This document shows positions 6,165 to 6,589 of a stretch of DNA of 6,589 bases, in pieces (within the stretch, counting starts at the first letter, position 1; each line of letters starts with the position of its first letter). The notes under the pieces were generated by a model that was given only the letters and a program-made list of their open reading frames with translations, had not been told where the DNA came from and did no database searches. The DNA lies in assembly GCA_018882545.1 (NCBI GenBank), contig VERS01000127.1, forward strand, positions 1 to 6,589, written 5' to 3'. The position numbers and the translations under genes are program-made. Source of the stretch: Mycobacterium sp. (GTDB lineage Bacteria; Actinomycetota; Actinomycetes; Mycobacteriales; Mycobacteriaceae).

Positions 6165-6589
6165 TGCATCCACGGCTGTTCCTGTCGCGCCCCGCGGCTG
6201 TCCTCCCCGGGACTGCTGTCGACAACGAAACCGTTCTGCTGCGGGTCCGGGAGTATTTCCGCGGCTCGGCGGCCGAGTGGGACCAGATCGAGCAGGGCGT
6301 TCGCTGGGTCTTCGACCGGTGCAACACCAAACTGCGCTACCTCGAGAGCGACGACTCCCTCTCGCCCGGCGAGTTCGCCTCGCAGGCGGCGGCGGCCTGC
6401 CTGGAGCAGAACGGCGTCGCGGCCGCCGACGTCGACCTGCTGATCTACGGCGGGGTGGCCCGCGACGCGTTCGAGCCGGCCACGGCCACCGAGGTCGGCG
6501 GGCGCCTGGGCATCACGCCGGCGGTGGCATTCGACGTCACATGCGCCTGCGCGGGCCTGCTTGAGGCGGTGCACGTCGCGGCCGGATAC
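6164..6589 (+). CDS. Beta-ketoacyl-ACP synthase III-like enzyme, N-terminal part (cut by right edge)
   Basis: An open frame of 142 codons runs to the window edge without a stop. KAS III/FabH-type thiolase-fold features are visible: an N-terminal strand then LPGTAVDNE (14-22), a helix with SPGEFASQAAAACLEQNGV (67-85), ADVDLLIYGGV (88-98), PATATEVGGRLG (105-116), and AFDVTCACAGLLEA (122-135). The Cys aligned with the catalytic Cys of FabH (AFDVxxACAG) is C129; C127 is an additional Cys. Such enzymes condense an acyl-CoA or acyl-ACP starter with malonyl-ACP or transfer acyl groups, in fatty acid, polyketide or other natural-product pathways. Histidine and asparagine of the catalytic triad lie beyond the window. 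An in-frame TGA at 6146-6148 limits upstream starts. ATG overlaps the stop of the 13-codon frame. It is separated from the methyltransferase by 277 nt on the same strand. Confidence 0.85.
   Translation, partial: MHPRLFLSRPAAVLPGTAVDNETVLLRVREYFRGSAAEWDQIEQGVRWVFDRCNTKLRYLESDDSLSPGEFASQAAAACLEQNGVAAADVDLLIYGGVARDAFEPATATEVGGRLGITPAVAFDVTCACAGLLEAVHVAAGY

Noticed and set aside
5950..6564. Plus-strand frame of about 200 aa crossing the start of the KAS III-like gene.
   Set aside because: It becomes Arg/Gly-rich past 6200, in a different frame from the KAS III motifs. Residues of the ketosynthase frame match the family.

Overview
The window looks like chromosomal DNA from a non-tuberculous Mycobacterium (Mycolicibacterium-like). 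It is strongly GC-rich with G/C-ending codons. It carries a typical mycobacterial large-secreted-protein N-terminus and a DUF4333-type small secreted protein. Its middle part has the same gene order and relative orientations as M. tuberculosis Rv0137c-Rv0138-Rv0139 (recalled from memory, not searched). There are six complete protein genes and two genes cut by the window edges. The two cut genes were read directly from the sequence. No tRNA, rRNA, insertion sequence or CRISPR array was seen.

Layout. 1-907 (-): N-terminal part of an exported, Ser/Ala/Pro/Gly-rich surface protein that runs off the left edge. 908-1139: AT-rich regulatory gap with several inverted repeats. 1140-2641 (-): two translationally coupled genes, a SnoaL/NTF2-like protein followed by an extended SDR (NAD(P)-dependent epimerase/dehydratase-like) in which the usual catalytic Lys is Arg. 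2777-3724 (+): a methionine sulfoxide reductase fusion, MsrB then MsrA, divergent from the SnoaL-SDR pair. 3739-4035 (-): a small DUF4333-like exported protein, convergent with msrBA and probably leaderless. 4224-5886 (+): a short beta-rich protein of unknown function (possibly DUF6941-like) and, 31 nt later, a class I SAM-dependent methyltransferase with an extra C-terminal domain that resembles PqqD-like folds. 5887-6122: a gap with palindromes, competing hairpins and a candidate promoter. 6123-6164 (+): a 13-codon reading frame with a strong Shine-Dalgarno, ending in TGATG. 6164-end (+): a ketoacyl-ACP synthase III-like enzyme, cut by the right edge.

Functional reading. The msrBA gene repairs oxidised methionine; its MsrA half keeps the spacing of the known M. 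tuberculosis MsrA cysteines. The SnoaL-SDR pair probably acts on a common small-molecule or lipid substrate that cannot be named from sequence. The right-hand plus-strand genes (unknown protein, methyltransferase, KAS III-like enzyme behind a short coupled reading frame) look like the start of a small biosynthetic module for a methylated acyl or polyketide-type product. That grouping is inference, and it is the part of the window most likely to hold something undescribed.
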